Shown: one piece after another, positions 9,117 to 19,300 of the stretch
How positions within the stretch are numbered: position 1 is the stretch's first letter
How the letters are laid out: each line of letters opens with the position of its first letter
NCBI GenBank assembly: GCA_964448935.1
Contig: CAYVBE010000019.1
Span: 1 to 35,087, forward strand
Length of the DNA stretch: 35,087 nt
Origin: CAYVBE01 sp964448935
GTDB taxonomy: Bacteria; Planctomycetota; Brocadiia; SM23-32
Direction: 5' to 3'
Program-made: the position numbers and the translations under genes
The notes under the pieces: generated by a model
The model's input: the letters and a program-made list of their open reading frames with translations, nothing else
The model's database searches: none
Told to the model about the DNA's origin: nothing

Positions 9117-11888
9117 TCAGCGAGATTCCGCTGAGATGGCCAGGACGGCTGCGGCGCCCCAGTCTTGCTCTTCGGTGTTGGCGCTGACGATGTCGAGCGA
9201 TTCGATTGCCACGTCCGGTCGTGGGTTGCCCCAGCGGGTGGAGTAGAGCGCCAGGTCGCCGGCCGCGCGCACCCATTTGCCCTCGGGTCGCCACAGCATG
9301 AGGAACCGTCGGGCCGGTTGCTGCTCGACCAGAGCGCGTGCGCCCACGTGCAGCTTCCAGGCCACGCGGCCGTTGGTTATGGGCCGTGCGTGCTCCCACG
9401 CCTTCCACGGTCCGATCTCGGCGCGGTAATGGACGGGCACCCGTGCGATGTTGCCATCGGCGTAGCGAACAACGTATTCCATGACGACCGGTTTTTCCGG
9501 ATTCTCGCCGCCCCGGCGGGGCCAGCCCATGTCGCCGAATCGCTGCCGGAGCTCCGGAGCGGGGTGATAGGTGTGGAGGAAGTGCAGGGCGTTCGTCTTC
9601 CGCCCGACGGGTATGCCCTCGATCTTATGCGCTTCCACCCCGGAGCGGTAGCCGCCCAGCATGCACACACCGGGTTGTTCCAGGTGCTCGGAGTGGGGGA
9701 ATATGAACCATTCGATCCCGCCGAAGACCTGCCGCCCCTGGGGCACGTGGAACATGCTGTACTCGTGCTTCACCGCCGGCGGGGGCAGAAACCAGGAGTG
9801 CGTGGTGAGCTGGTGTGCCACGGCGTTGAAGCGATCCTGCGGAATCGTGATCGGTTCCGTCGCCGTCCTGCCCCGGTAGAAACCCAGAACCAGCCCTCCG
9901 CGCATGGTGCCGGGTTCGCACGCCGCATCGGGTCCGAAGGCGCCCAGGTGGGGAATATCGTTTTGCGGATTGGCGGTTTCCAGGGCGACCGAGCCGGCCT
10001 GCGGCCGGAAGTCGCCGATTTCCGGGTTGCGGTATGCCACGTTGCCGGTCACACCGTGCGGTCCCTTCAGCCCTTCGGCGCCGGACTCGCGGAGGTTGTA
10101 GTCGAAGGACACGTTCTGCGCCTCCCTGTCCACCCCTTCCGTGGCGTAGGCAGGCCCCTTCGCGGCCGTCACTACATTGCCGAAGACCGCAATATCCCGC
10201 AGGTCGGCGCCGCGGCGGGCCTTGACCACAACCCCGGCCCCTGAGCCGTACTTGCCGCCGGTCCGGTGGATCGTATTGTTGAACACGCGGACATTCCTGG
10301 TCAGCGTCTTTCCCCCGTCGTGCTGCTGTCGGACGCTTATGCCCGATCCCCAGCTATCCAGCACCAGATTGTGATGAATGTCCATATGGTCCACCGGCGT
10401 TCCATCCTCCGAGCCGACATCTATGCCGTCGGTCATATACAGCGTGTTGTGGTCCACTTCGATATGGTGCATTCTGTCCGACCAGCTATCGAGGTAGATG
10501 CCGTTGCCGTAGCTGTAGGCAATATAGTTGTGATGGATGCGCCCGTTGCGGTTCGGGCCCTTGGCGTCAATACCCTCCTTGTAGCTGCCGATGATGTCGT
10601 TATAGCCGACTTCGAAACCGAAGACGCGCCCGATGTCCAGCCCCTCGTGCCCGGATTTACGCGTCGGGACGAGCCCGCCGTGCTCGTCCAGGCTCATCTC
10701 CGGTCGGCCGGGGCGGATGACGCTGTTGCCGATCATGCGGACGTTCTCGCACGCGCTCCACGCGCCGATCCCGCACTCGCGGGTCATGTAGCTGTGGCAG
10801 AACAGGATGTCCACGTGGTCGCTCCTGCCTACGTTGATGCCCTGGTTCCGGGAGTTCTTGACCCGGAGATTCTTGATGCGGATATAGGACTTCTCCTCGA
10901 CCTGGAACAGACCGTACTCGCCTTTCGGTAGGAGGGCGGAGATGCCGTCTATAAGGGGTATCTCTCCGGGATAGCCGCAGAAGGTGATCCAGGCTCCCGC
11001 GCGGCCGGAGTTACGCACGATCACCGCGCGGGGAATGGTGTAGTTGCCGCCCCGGATGTAAACGGTATCGCCGGCGGCAAGCGTCTCGGCCGCCTTGTGG
11101 ATGGTGCCCCAGGGCTCGGCGAAAGTTCCGGGCGCGGAGTCGTCGCCGTTCACGGCTACGTAGTACGTGTTTCCCGCCGTTTCGGACGCACCGGTGCTGA
11201 TGCCGAGCAGGGCCGGAGCGCCGTAATCGGTGACGGGATCGTTGCCGCTGACCAGGTCCACGGAATCTATCGCCACCTTCGGCCGCGGGTTGGGCCAGCG
11301 CATGTGGTAGAGGGCGGCCGTGCGGCCGGCCAGCTCCTTGCTCCAGGCGACCTCCGCCCAGGGCATGGGCCGTCCCTGGCCGGTCTGCAGCCAGGCCCCC
11401 ACTCCTTCCCTCCATCGGACGGGCACCTCGAGGTCTTCTCCGTCCGCGTAGTGGACCACGTAGCCGAAGACCGTCGGCGGCTCCGGGGGCAGCACGGCCT
11501 TCCGTTTGCTCAGGGCGAGCTTGAGCTTCCAGTCCTCCAGCGCCGGCCCGGGGTTAAGGGTATGGAGGAAGTGCAGCACCTCGGCCTTCCGTCCCACCTG
11601 CAGGCCGGTCACCCCGGCCGGTTTGCCCTCCGCACCGCGCCCACCCAACACCAGGGCGCGCCCGGGGGAGAGTTCCCACTGAAAGCCGTCCAGCTCGACC
11701 GAGCCGGAGGGCAGCTCGTCGAGAGAAGGCGATGGCTTTTCGGTTCTGAAGAGTGGGTCCCCGGAGACATTGTAATCTTCGGCGGCGAGTTGAACCGGGG
11801 TAGAAGCGCCAACGCCCGCCGCGGAGAGTCCGAGAACGGCAATTGTGCAAACCAGTAGCGTCCCTGTCCGCAACGCGTAGAAATGCAT
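9117..11888 (-). CDS. Secreted beta-helix protein with duplicated flanking beta-sandwich domain (paralogue B)
   Basis: A 923-residue paralogue of the protein at 3173-5950 with the same order of parts. Residues 1-28 form a signal peptide (MHFYALRTGT start). The first sandwich is at about 68-232 (QVGRKAEVLHFLHT, YVVHYADG, MRWPNPRP). The DUF1565-type segment (PGTF, AGDTVYIRGGNY) is at about 242-306, the parallel beta-helix follows to about 650, and the second sandwich is at about 725-920 (GIPVGRKTNALHFLHT, STRWGNPRP). The helix keeps K437-E438, D441, K443, then GIYLD with D467 and E494. The ATG at 11886-11888 is preferred: AAGGAG lies about 10 bases upstream and the signal peptide begins there. 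It is the last gene of the tight regulator-led cluster, 26 bases after the GH51-like gene. It is probably a polysaccharide-active enzyme or binding protein, but no specific activity can be assigned. Confidence 0.85.
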   Translation of the reverse strand: MHFYALRTGTLLVCTIAVLGLSAAGVGASTPVQLAAEDYNVSGDPLFRTEKPSPSLDELPSGSVELDGFQWELSPGRALVLGGRGAEGKPAGVTGLQVGRKAEVLHFLHTLNPGPALEDWKLKLALSKRKAVLPPEPPTVFGYVVHYADGEDLEVPVRWREGVGAWLQTGQGRPMPWAEVAWSKELAGRTAALYHMRWPNPRPKVAIDSVDLVSGNDPVTDYGAPALLGISTGASETAGNTYYVAVNGDDSAPGTFAEPWGTIHKAAETLAAGDTVYIRGGNYTIPRAVIVRNSGRAGAWITFCGYPGEIPLIDGISALLPKGEYGLFQVEEKSYIRIKNLRVKNSRNQGINVGRSDHVDILFCHSYMTRECGIGAWSACENVRMIGNSVIRPGRPEMSLDEHGGLVPTRKSGHEGLDIGRVFGFEVGYNDIIGSYKEGIDAKGPNRNGRIHHNYIAYSYGNGIYLDSWSDRMHHIEVDHNTLYMTDGIDVGSEDGTPVDHMDIHHNLVLDSWGSGISVRQQHDGGKTLTRNVRVFNNTIHRTGGKYGSGAGVVVKARRGADLRDIAVFGNVVTAAKGPAYATEGVDREAQNVSFDYNLRESGAEGLKGPHGVTGNVAYRNPEIGDFRPQAGSVALETANPQNDIPHLGAFGPDAACEPGTMRGGLVLGFYRGRTATEPITIPQDRFNAVAHQLTTHSWFLPPPAVKHEYSMFHVPQGRQVFGGIEWFIFPHSEHLEQPGVCMLGGYRSGVEAHKIEGIPVGRKTNALHFLHTYHPAPELRQRFGDMGWPRRGGENPEKPVVMEYVVRYADGNIARVPVHYRAEIGPWKAWEHARPITNGRVAWKLHVGARALVEQQPARRFLMLWRPEGKWVRAAGDLALYSTRWGNPRPDVAIESLDIVSANTEEQDWGAAAVLAISAESR

Positions 11889-11914
11889 CCGTATGTCTCT
11901 CCTTCGTCTCCGTC

Positions 11915-14221
11915 TCAAGGGCTTTGCCATTCGAAGGCGATCAGCGAGTAGGGCGGCATGTCGAATTGGTAGCCGGCGCGGAAGCCCTTCACGGTGCTCC
12001 GGCGCACGTGCACCTGTGGCTCGTGTTCCGGCTCGTTATTGGCGGTGATGTCGTCTGCGGTCAACAGCCACCGGGTGGCCTCCGCGCCGGCGACCTCGCC
12101 GTCGAACTGGACTCGCACAGGACGCTCCTGTGAAACGTCGAGGCTGCAGACCACCAGCCCCCGCCGGCTGCCCTCCTTGAAGGCGTAGCTGTAGAGTGTC
12201 GGCACGTCCGACATGGCGCGGTTTTCTTGCCCGTCGATTTCGAACATCGGCGGGGAATCGAATTTCGGGTCATCGCCGGTATGGAGGGTCTCCATCAGGT
12301 CCCCGCCGACGACCTTGTTGGCCAGCATCGAGCCGAGGAAGCCGGGCCGCAGCCGCCGGTTCTCGGGCCGCATGTTAGTGACCTGACCCCAGAGCCTCAC
12401 CCTGATGCCGGAGCCGAACGAGCCGCCGCCCGTGAAGCTGAACTGGGCCAGGTTGAACTGGTTCTGCGCACGGACGCCGTATTCCTTCAGGATGAACAGC
12501 ATCGAGTTGACGCAACTGACCTGGCCTCCGATGCTGGTGACGATCTTGTTACGCACGTCCGACGGTGCGTCGCCGAAGGTCAGGTGGTAGTTGCCGCCCT
12601 CGTAAACCGCGCCTTCGATGCCGAGATCACGCATCACCGGACCGTAGCGCCACTTATTGGCCGTCGCACGCACCGTCCACCGCCAGTACGGCCACGCGAA
12701 AACGTAGCGGAAGAGCTCCTCGTCGGTGTCCAGGGCCTCGCGGACATCATCTTTATTCAGCCGCTTGATCAGGTAATTGGAGATCGCCAGACGGTCGGCG
12801 TTCGGCGTACGCTCGACGTTGCGCCGGGCCTCGGGCTGGTGATTGACCACGAACAGCACGTTGTCCCGGTAGTGGGGCGAGGTCTTCCCGTGCTCGGTCA
12901 GGCTTTTCCAGTAGCCCGGGCCCGCGTAGCCGGTGCCGGGGAAAGTGACCAACTCATTGCCGAACTGCACGTAGATGTGGTCGAGCACCTCGGTCCAGGG
13001 CCTCTCCTGTCCCAGTTCGGCTCTGACCCGGCCCATTCCCACGTCAGGGGGCGCGCCGATGAATTCCATGTAGTCCTGGATGTCCTGCGGTGTGAGGGTG
13101 CCGGGCAGATTGGCCCAGGCGTCGCAGCCGAGTTCCGCGCACAGTTGGTAGAACTCGTGGAGGCCGATGCTGCGGGTCTTTATGCTGCCGTAGGTCACCC
13201 CGCGGGCGGCGTAGCTCCCAAGCGGTGAGCGCAGGATGTTCCGGACGGTGTTGCCGTCGTTGTTGAGCAGGCGGACGACACCGGGGTTGTGCTCCTTAAG
13301 CAGCTCGACGGCGGCGTCGCGGAAAGGCGTGGGGTTGATGTCGCCCTCCTGCCAGACCTGGACGTCGTCAATCAGCACGTCGCCGTCGGGGGCGTTGAAC
13401 TCGACGAATACGCTGTCGGGCTCCGGTGTCTCCCGGATGTCGAAGGTCAACTCGTGCTCCTTCCAGCGTGCGCCGGGGCGAAGCGTCTGCGGGCTGCCGA
13501 CCCGCTGAATGCCCACCGACAGCACGGGATCCCCGGTCCGGCGCTTCGCCCAGAAACGCACCTTCCATGTGCCGTTAGTGGCTGCCACGCTGCTGTCCAG
13601 CGCGGGGAAGTAAACCCGTCCTCCTCCGCCGGAGCCTTTCAGATTGAGGCATGAACGGCCGAATCCGCCCGGCCGGACATCGCCGTGGACCAGCTCGTTG
13701 CCGCCTTCATCGGAGTGTCCCTGCACGACGCCCCGGTCCAGCTTTGGGGCGGTCACCAGGATGCCGTTCTCCTCCGGATGCCATTGGACCTCTCGGTCCA
13801 GCTCGAACCGCATGCGGCCCCGGCCCTTTCTGCCCTCGTAGTCCTTATCCTCCACGATCTTCTCGATCCGCCCGGTCGTCCACTGGTCCGGTCCGGAAAG
13901 CACCGTGTAGCTGCCGCCGCTTAACTGCTCCAGCCAGTCCTCCCGCGCGGTGTGGCCCACCACGGTGTCCCCGTCCACCACCTGGACCGGATGAATCTGT
14001 CGAAAGAGAGTGCCCTCGAAGTTTGCCTCCACCCGCATCTTCTTCAGTGGCGAGTCATACCAGTTGTTGCCCGTCAGATGCATTCCCAGCCTCATGACGT
14101 CCTCGACTTCCACCCGGTCGCTGATGCGGATGGTGGTTACCTGGGCGAAGGCACCTCCGGCGAGGAGGGCAAGTAGCGACAGTGTGGTGACAAACATTCG
14201 TTCCACGCGCAGAGCCCTCAT
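11915..14221 (-). CDS. Secreted clan GH-A glycoside hydrolase, GH51-like, with CBM4/9-type domain
   Basis: A 768-residue exported protein. A signal peptide ends near AFA-Q27. Residues about 185-290 resemble a CBM4/9-type beta-sandwich (FWAKRRTGDPVLSVGIQ, VLIDDVQVW). A TIM-barrel region follows from about 295. It contains YVQFGNE, where E423 fits the Asn-Glu acid/base motif of clan GH-A, and AVYEGGNYH, where E541 is a good candidate nucleophile. The C-terminal end PPYSLIAFEW resembles the all-beta domain of GH51 arabinofuranosidases. The start at 14219-14221 follows GGGAGG at about 7 bases. The gene lies between the SGNH lipoprotein (37-base gap) and beta-helix B (26-base gap) in the same cluster. 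Likely role: cleaving side chains or backbone bonds, for example arabinofuranosides. GH39- or GH79-like families, or an unassigned GH-A family, are alternatives. Confidence 0.75.
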   Translation of the reverse strand: MRALRVERMFVTTLSLLALLAGGAFAQVTTIRISDRVEVEDVMRLGMHLTGNNWYDSPLKKMRVEANFEGTLFRQIHPVQVVDGDTVVGHTAREDWLEQLSGGSYTVLSGPDQWTTGRIEKIVEDKDYEGRKGRGRMRFELDREVQWHPEENGILVTAPKLDRGVVQGHSDEGGNELVHGDVRPGGFGRSCLNLKGSGGGGRVYFPALDSSVAATNGTWKVRFWAKRRTGDPVLSVGIQRVGSPQTLRPGARWKEHELTFDIRETPEPDSVFVEFNAPDGDVLIDDVQVWQEGDINPTPFRDAAVELLKEHNPGVVRLLNNDGNTVRNILRSPLGSYAARGVTYGSIKTRSIGLHEFYQLCAELGCDAWANLPGTLTPQDIQDYMEFIGAPPDVGMGRVRAELGQERPWTEVLDHIYVQFGNELVTFPGTGYAGPGYWKSLTEHGKTSPHYRDNVLFVVNHQPEARRNVERTPNADRLAISNYLIKRLNKDDVREALDTDEELFRYVFAWPYWRWTVRATANKWRYGPVMRDLGIEGAVYEGGNYHLTFGDAPSDVRNKIVTSIGGQVSCVNSMLFILKEYGVRAQNQFNLAQFSFTGGGSFGSGIRVRLWGQVTNMRPENRRLRPGFLGSMLANKVVGGDLMETLHTGDDPKFDSPPMFEIDGQENRAMSDVPTLYSYAFKEGSRRGLVVCSLDVSQERPVRVQFDGEVAGAEATRWLLTADDITANNEPEHEPQVHVRRSTVKGFRAGYQFDMPPYSLIAFEWQSP

Positions 14222-14258
14222 CGTACGACCTCCCTCTGGTAAGTTTCCTTCGAGACAC

Positions 14259-16295
14259 TTACTCTTCTTCACCTTTTCCGAGAAGCAGGATTGGGCCGAA
14301 ATTCCTCGGGTCCGTCGGGTTCGCCGCCGTGCCGCGCCAGACCAGTATCTGCTTTCCGCTCCGCCCGGCGTCGGCGTCCACATTCATCACGTCCAGGCCG
14401 AACACCCGGTTCGCCATTTGCCGGCGCCACGGGCTGAGCCCGAGGTTCTGGAACTGTACGCTGACCTCGACCGCGTAGCCCTGCGTGGTCGTCTTTGCGG
14501 CCGCGGCGATCCGGTTCATGTCTCCGATGCACTCCTCGCGGGCCAGGGCTCCGTCGGGGAGGACCACGATCCGCCGGTCGTCCCAGTTGTAGGTTTCCTC
14601 CCGGTTGAACAGACCGTCCAGGTAGACCTCCACCCGGTCGCCGTCGCGCACATCGCTGTCCAGGACGCGGACGGCGATGTTCAGCTCACGTTCGTCCCAC
14701 ACGGCATCGAAGGTGACACGATTGTCCGGTTCGCCGCCCGCGACGGCTTTCTCGACCCGGGTATCGGGGTTCCAGAATTTCTCCTCCAGCTTACCGTCCA
14801 CCTCGACGGCGTCCCGGCCGGGCACGCGGGGGACCATGAGCGCGTCTTCCGAGGCCGGTTGCACGTTGAGCTCGAACTCCCGCGAATCCGTCTCGGGGCC
14901 CTCCATGTCGAAGTCGGTAGCAGCCACGGTGAAGCTGTACGATCCCGGCTTGCCGGCCGCTCCGCGGAGAATGCCGCCGGTGGTGAGCTTGACGCCGGTG
15001 GGCAGTTTGCCTTCGATTACCTGCCAGCGCTTCGGGCCGTTGCCGCCCTCGGCCTGAAGGGGCACCGAGAAGTACTCCGCTTGCCGGACCGTCGGCAGCG
15101 ATGCGGCGGGCACAGTGGGCGAAGTATCCGGCTCGACTGTGAGCGCAAACTCGCGCTCCGCGGCATCGTCCCGTGCGTCCGTGACCTGAACGGTGAAGGC
15201 ATATTGGCCCGGGTGCTCGGGTCGGCCTCGGAACGCGCCGGACTCTTCCAGTTCCACGCTGGACGGCAGCTTTCCATCGGTCACGCTCCAGCGGTAGGGG
15301 GGCTTCCCGTAACCGGGCTGCAGTTCGAACCGATAGGGCTCGCCCGCCACAGCGTCCTGCAGCCGCGGCGAGGCCACCCGGACGCCCTCGTCGCTACCGA
15401 CCCCCGTGAGTGGATGAGAGGTGACCACCTGCCAGGCCGCACGCTGAATGATGCCAGCCAGATTTTCGTCCAGTGAGACGCCGTATTTCGACGGCCCGGG
15501 CTGCCGACCGTAGGCCTCGTAGGGCAGACCGATGGGGCTCTCTCCGTAGAGGGTGGCGAAGAACGTGACGCCTGCCACGTAGGAGCCGACGTTGTTTACG
15601 TGCGTGCCGCCGCCCTCGGCGGGATTCGCATAGAGCTGAAAGATGGAATCAACGCCCGGAATCGCGCCGGCCTTGATCTTCTGGTCGAGAAGATAGAAAA
15701 CGTGCCCCACGGGGATCATGCTGACCGGCTTCATGTCCGGGTGCGCCTCGCGCAGCCTCCGGGTCAGTGTCTCGTAGTAGAGTGCCGTGCGTTCCGGATT
15801 CGAGTAGGGATGGTTCCAGCCGCCGGATTTCAGCCAGTCGCTCACGTCCTGCATCCATGTCTGGGTGTAGTCCAGCCCGACCCCGTTTTGCCACTGGGCA
15901 TATACGTAGAACTGCACGTCCGGGCTCTTCTTTTTCGCAAGGTCCATGAACCGGCCCGCGCCCTCGATGTCGGCCTGAAGGGAGCGGTTGAAGGGCTGGA
16001 GGGTCACCGCGTCCCAGGTGAACTCGGTGATCGCCTTCGGGTAATAGCCGAAGGGGCGCTCCCGGAAGCCCCCATCGGGATGGTTCCAGATCCAGTCAAT
16101 GGGCGCTCCGGGAATGCTGTGCCGGCCCCAGACGTGCTCGTGCCCCCGGCGCTCGGCCAGGGCCTCCAGGCCGCCGTAGTTGACGTTGTCGGTCAGGCTG
16201 TTGCCCATCAGGTAAAGCCGCAGCGTTTCACCCTGAGCCACTGAGCACGCGGTCAGTGAAAAGGCCAAAACCGTGGCCGTCAGAAGCTTTCGCAT
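14259..16295 (-). CDS. SGNH-hydrolase-like lipoprotein with two putative-Ig domains and CBM9-like C-terminus
   Basis: A 678-residue lipoprotein; the lipobox is LTAC with C17. The N-terminal domain has the SGNH block I as LMGNSLTD with S33, plus HSIPGAPID and WDAVTLQP. Residues about 310-395 and 405-490 are two He_PIG-like Ig modules (PYRWSVTDGKLP and KRWQVIEGKLPTG). Residues about 505-675 resemble a CBM9-like domain beginning AVEVDGKLEEKFW. In the paralogue at 27084-29081 the last block reads DGSHLN; here it reads GGTHVN, so the His (H232) stays but the expected Asp is G229. Activity may therefore be weakened or lost, or a nearby acid such as E227 could substitute. Family members include carbohydrate esterases that remove acyl groups. 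An AAGGGG stretch precedes the ATG. It is clustered with GH and beta-helix genes, in line with glycan de-esterification or binding. Confidence 0.8.
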   Translation of the reverse strand: MRKLLTATVLAFSLTACSVAQGETLRLYLMGNSLTDNVNYGGLEALAERRGHEHVWGRHSIPGAPIDWIWNHPDGGFRERPFGYYPKAITEFTWDAVTLQPFNRSLQADIEGAGRFMDLAKKKSPDVQFYVYAQWQNGVGLDYTQTWMQDVSDWLKSGGWNHPYSNPERTALYYETLTRRLREAHPDMKPVSMIPVGHVFYLLDQKIKAGAIPGVDSIFQLYANPAEGGGTHVNNVGSYVAGVTFFATLYGESPIGLPYEAYGRQPGPSKYGVSLDENLAGIIQRAAWQVVTSHPLTGVGSDEGVRVASPRLQDAVAGEPYRFELQPGYGKPPYRWSVTDGKLPSSVELEESGAFRGRPEHPGQYAFTVQVTDARDDAAEREFALTVEPDTSPTVPAASLPTVRQAEYFSVPLQAEGGNGPKRWQVIEGKLPTGVKLTTGGILRGAAGKPGSYSFTVAATDFDMEGPETDSREFELNVQPASEDALMVPRVPGRDAVEVDGKLEEKFWNPDTRVEKAVAGGEPDNRVTFDAVWDERELNIAVRVLDSDVRDGDRVEVYLDGLFNREETYNWDDRRIVVLPDGALAREECIGDMNRIAAAAKTTTQGYAVEVSVQFQNLGLSPWRRQMANRVFGLDVMNVDADAGRSGKQILVWRGTAANPTDPRNFGPILLLGKGEEE

Positions 16296-16328
16296 TGTCT
16301 ACCCCCTTGTTCTCGGTGCCAAAGCAGA

Positions 16329-19300
16329 CTATCTGTTCCCTTCTACGGCCCCCGCGTCCCGTCGTCCGATCGGCTCGGCGCCGCAGAAGTCACGGAGGAA
16401 CGGTCCGTCGAACTCCCAGGCGTAGAGCTCCTCGATCGTGGTTTGCGCGTCGGCCAGCGTGCCGCGGCTCACGCGCAGGAAGTCCATCTCCCCGGCGAAG
16501 TAAGCGCCGTCGGGGGACTTGCCGACCAGGAAATCGGCGGCGTTCGAGAGCGGGACATCGGCGCCGATGTTCTTGATGGGGATTTCGGCGCTCATGTGCC
16601 CGTCCAGATAGATACGCGTGTGTCCGCTGCCCCGGTCCACCTCGGCGATCGCGTGGTGCCATGCGCCGTCATTGACAGGGGTGCTGTCGGCCAGCGCGGA
16701 CGCGGCGCCGCGGGAACGGAGCGTCAACGTCAGGCCGCCCCGCCGGTTGATCTGCAGGGTGTAACCGGTGTGGTCCATCTTGCTGACCAGCGTGCCGCCG
16801 ACGTGCCCGGGTTCCGTGCGGAAGTAAGTCTCGATCAGGAAGTTGTTCGTCCCCATGTCCACCGTTCGTCGCTTTTCGCCCGGATAGGTGTGCTCTTCTT
16901 TCTCGTATCTGTAGGTGTAGTCGGCCGTCATCACGTCGTGCGGGAGCACGCAGTAATCTTCACACCCGTCGAAGCGCAGGGCGCCGTCCACCCAGTTCTC
17001 CAGCTTCCCGGTCGTGTAGTCCTCGGCGGTCGCGCCGGGCGCGCGCAGGTCGTTGCGCGGGACGTAGTAGTACATGTGGCGCTCGACGTACTCGTCGGTC
17101 ATGTAGAAGTTCTCGCCCGTGATGCGCTCGGGATCGTTGGGGTCGTTGTAGAAGTTCCACTCGCCCACCACGGCGGCCAGACTCCAGGGCACGAAGAACC
17201 GCACGCCCCGGTCGGCCGCGGCCGAGCCGGCTGCCGGCCGGAAATCGAACCCGTCCGGGTCTCGCAGAGGTTGCTCGTGGGCCGTCCAGCCTACCTGATG
17301 GCGTGGCACGTTTGCCTCTGCCAGGCCGCGGCGGAACTCCTCCAAAGTCTGCCCGCCGGCCGACCCCACCCGGGCGAACTCCCCTGGGCTGCCGTGAAAG
17401 ACATTATTGGCGTAGCTGAGCGTGGGCATCATGCCGATGACCGATTCGGCACGTTGACCGCCGCCGCGCATGGAGATGTCACCCGGCACCCCCTGGCTGA
17501 AGAAGCGCTGCGTCATGCCCACCAGGCAGTTCCCCAGGTAGCTGCACCGCTGACCGCTGCTGCCGGTGAAGCCGTACATGAAGCGGTAGGCGGTGTTGTT
17601 GAACCAGTTGTTCAGCATCCCCAGCACCTGCATGCAGCCGCCCCGGTTGCGCGGCCAGTCGTCCAGGTCCCCTGTCAGCCCCCAGGCGATGTTGTTGAAG
17701 ACGTAGCTCTTGTAGGTTCCGTCCAGGTAATAGGTGTAGGCGTTACACGCCCATTCCTCGCTGTCCTTGCTGGAGTGCTTGGGTCCCACCGCGTTGCCGC
17801 TCACGTTGTCGTACACGTAATTCGGGCCACCCTGCCACGGGGCGATGCCGCCCCAGTCGTTGGTGGCCAGTAGCGTGTTGGTGGCCTTGTTGTGGTGTAT
17901 CAGGACGCGGATAAGGGGGATGGTGCGGCGGTCGTTCTGGCCCTTGCCGCCGAAGGTGACGATGCCACAGCCCCAGCAGCGGTCAATGATGTTGCCCGCT
18001 ATCTCGCAGGTCTCGACCGTCCGCAGGTAGATGCAGGGGATGGAGGAGTAGCTGACCGGTCCCGGCCGGCTGCCGATGCGGCTGAAGGAGTTGCGGAGCA
18101 CCTGAACGTCGGTCAACGTGGAGGACTTGGTGTCCTCCAGGCAGACGGCGGTGCGGTCGCTGTGCCGCACCTCGTTGTCCGAGAAGACGATGCCCGTCAT
18201 GCGGTCCCCGCCGGGGGGCACGGGCTCGCGCCATCGAGCAGAAAAGCCCTCCTCCTCCGAGAAGTAGCGCTGGTTGCCCTCGTCGTCGAACCGGCCCTGG
18301 CCGATCAGGGCGGAGGTCACGTGGATGAAGCGGTTGTTGGCGATGCGGATGTTCCGGCAGTCGCCCACGAGCCGGATCGTGGTGGGGAAGTTCTTGCGCT
18401 CCGGCCACATGCGCGTGGCGTAGCGGTGACCCGCATCGTCGAAGCTGAACCGCAGGCCGATTATCGAGATATGGCTTTGGTTGGCGATCTCGACCGGCCA
18501 GAAGGCCCTGGACACCTCGATCACCGCGCCGTTGGGATCGCGGTCGCCCGGCAGGCGCGCGTAGAGCCGCCCGGCGTGCGGTCCGTCCGTCGCGGAGTAG
18601 AACTCGCCGGGAGAGTCCAGGAAGCCCGGCACGTTCTCGATATAGTAGCGGCACCCCTCCGGCGCGCCGACGTCCAGGGCGTCGAGGTCCGGACGGAATT
18701 CTCCGATCCTCTGCGCCGTCAGCGTGCCCATGTTGCCCCTCCACTCGTTCCACATGACGCCGTCGTCGAAGAACTTCGGGTCGTCTTGCATCAAGTGTTC
18801 GGTATCGGCCGCCCACCGTTCACCGTCCGCCTGTATCCGGCCGGTAAAGGTCCACCATTCGGACATGGGGTCGCTCCAGTTGGTGATCTCCCAGTCCGGC
18901 TCCCGGGCCACGGGGATGCGCACGGCTTCTTTGCCCTCGAGCATCCACATGGCACGCGGCGTGAATTCCGTGCCGATGTCCTTGTACCAGACCTTTGTCG
19001 GCTGGGGCATGTGTTCGGGCACGTCCTCAGCGGTGCAGCGATTCCAGCCCCCGGAGATGCGGCGGGAGCCGTAGAAGGCGGCTTCGCCCTCGCCCCAGTC
19101 CGGGTCGCTGGTGAGGCGGATGGGGTTGCCCGGCTGACCGGATTCCTCGGCCACCAGCCTGCCGCGGTAGATGCTGCCCCGTTTAAAGACGTAGGTATGC
19201 ACTCCGCTGCATGCCTCCGCCCGGCCGGTCGCGTTTTCATCCCATGGGTGGTGCTTCCAGGGGGAAGCCTTGCTTGTGCCCGAGTTGTCGTCGTCCCCGT

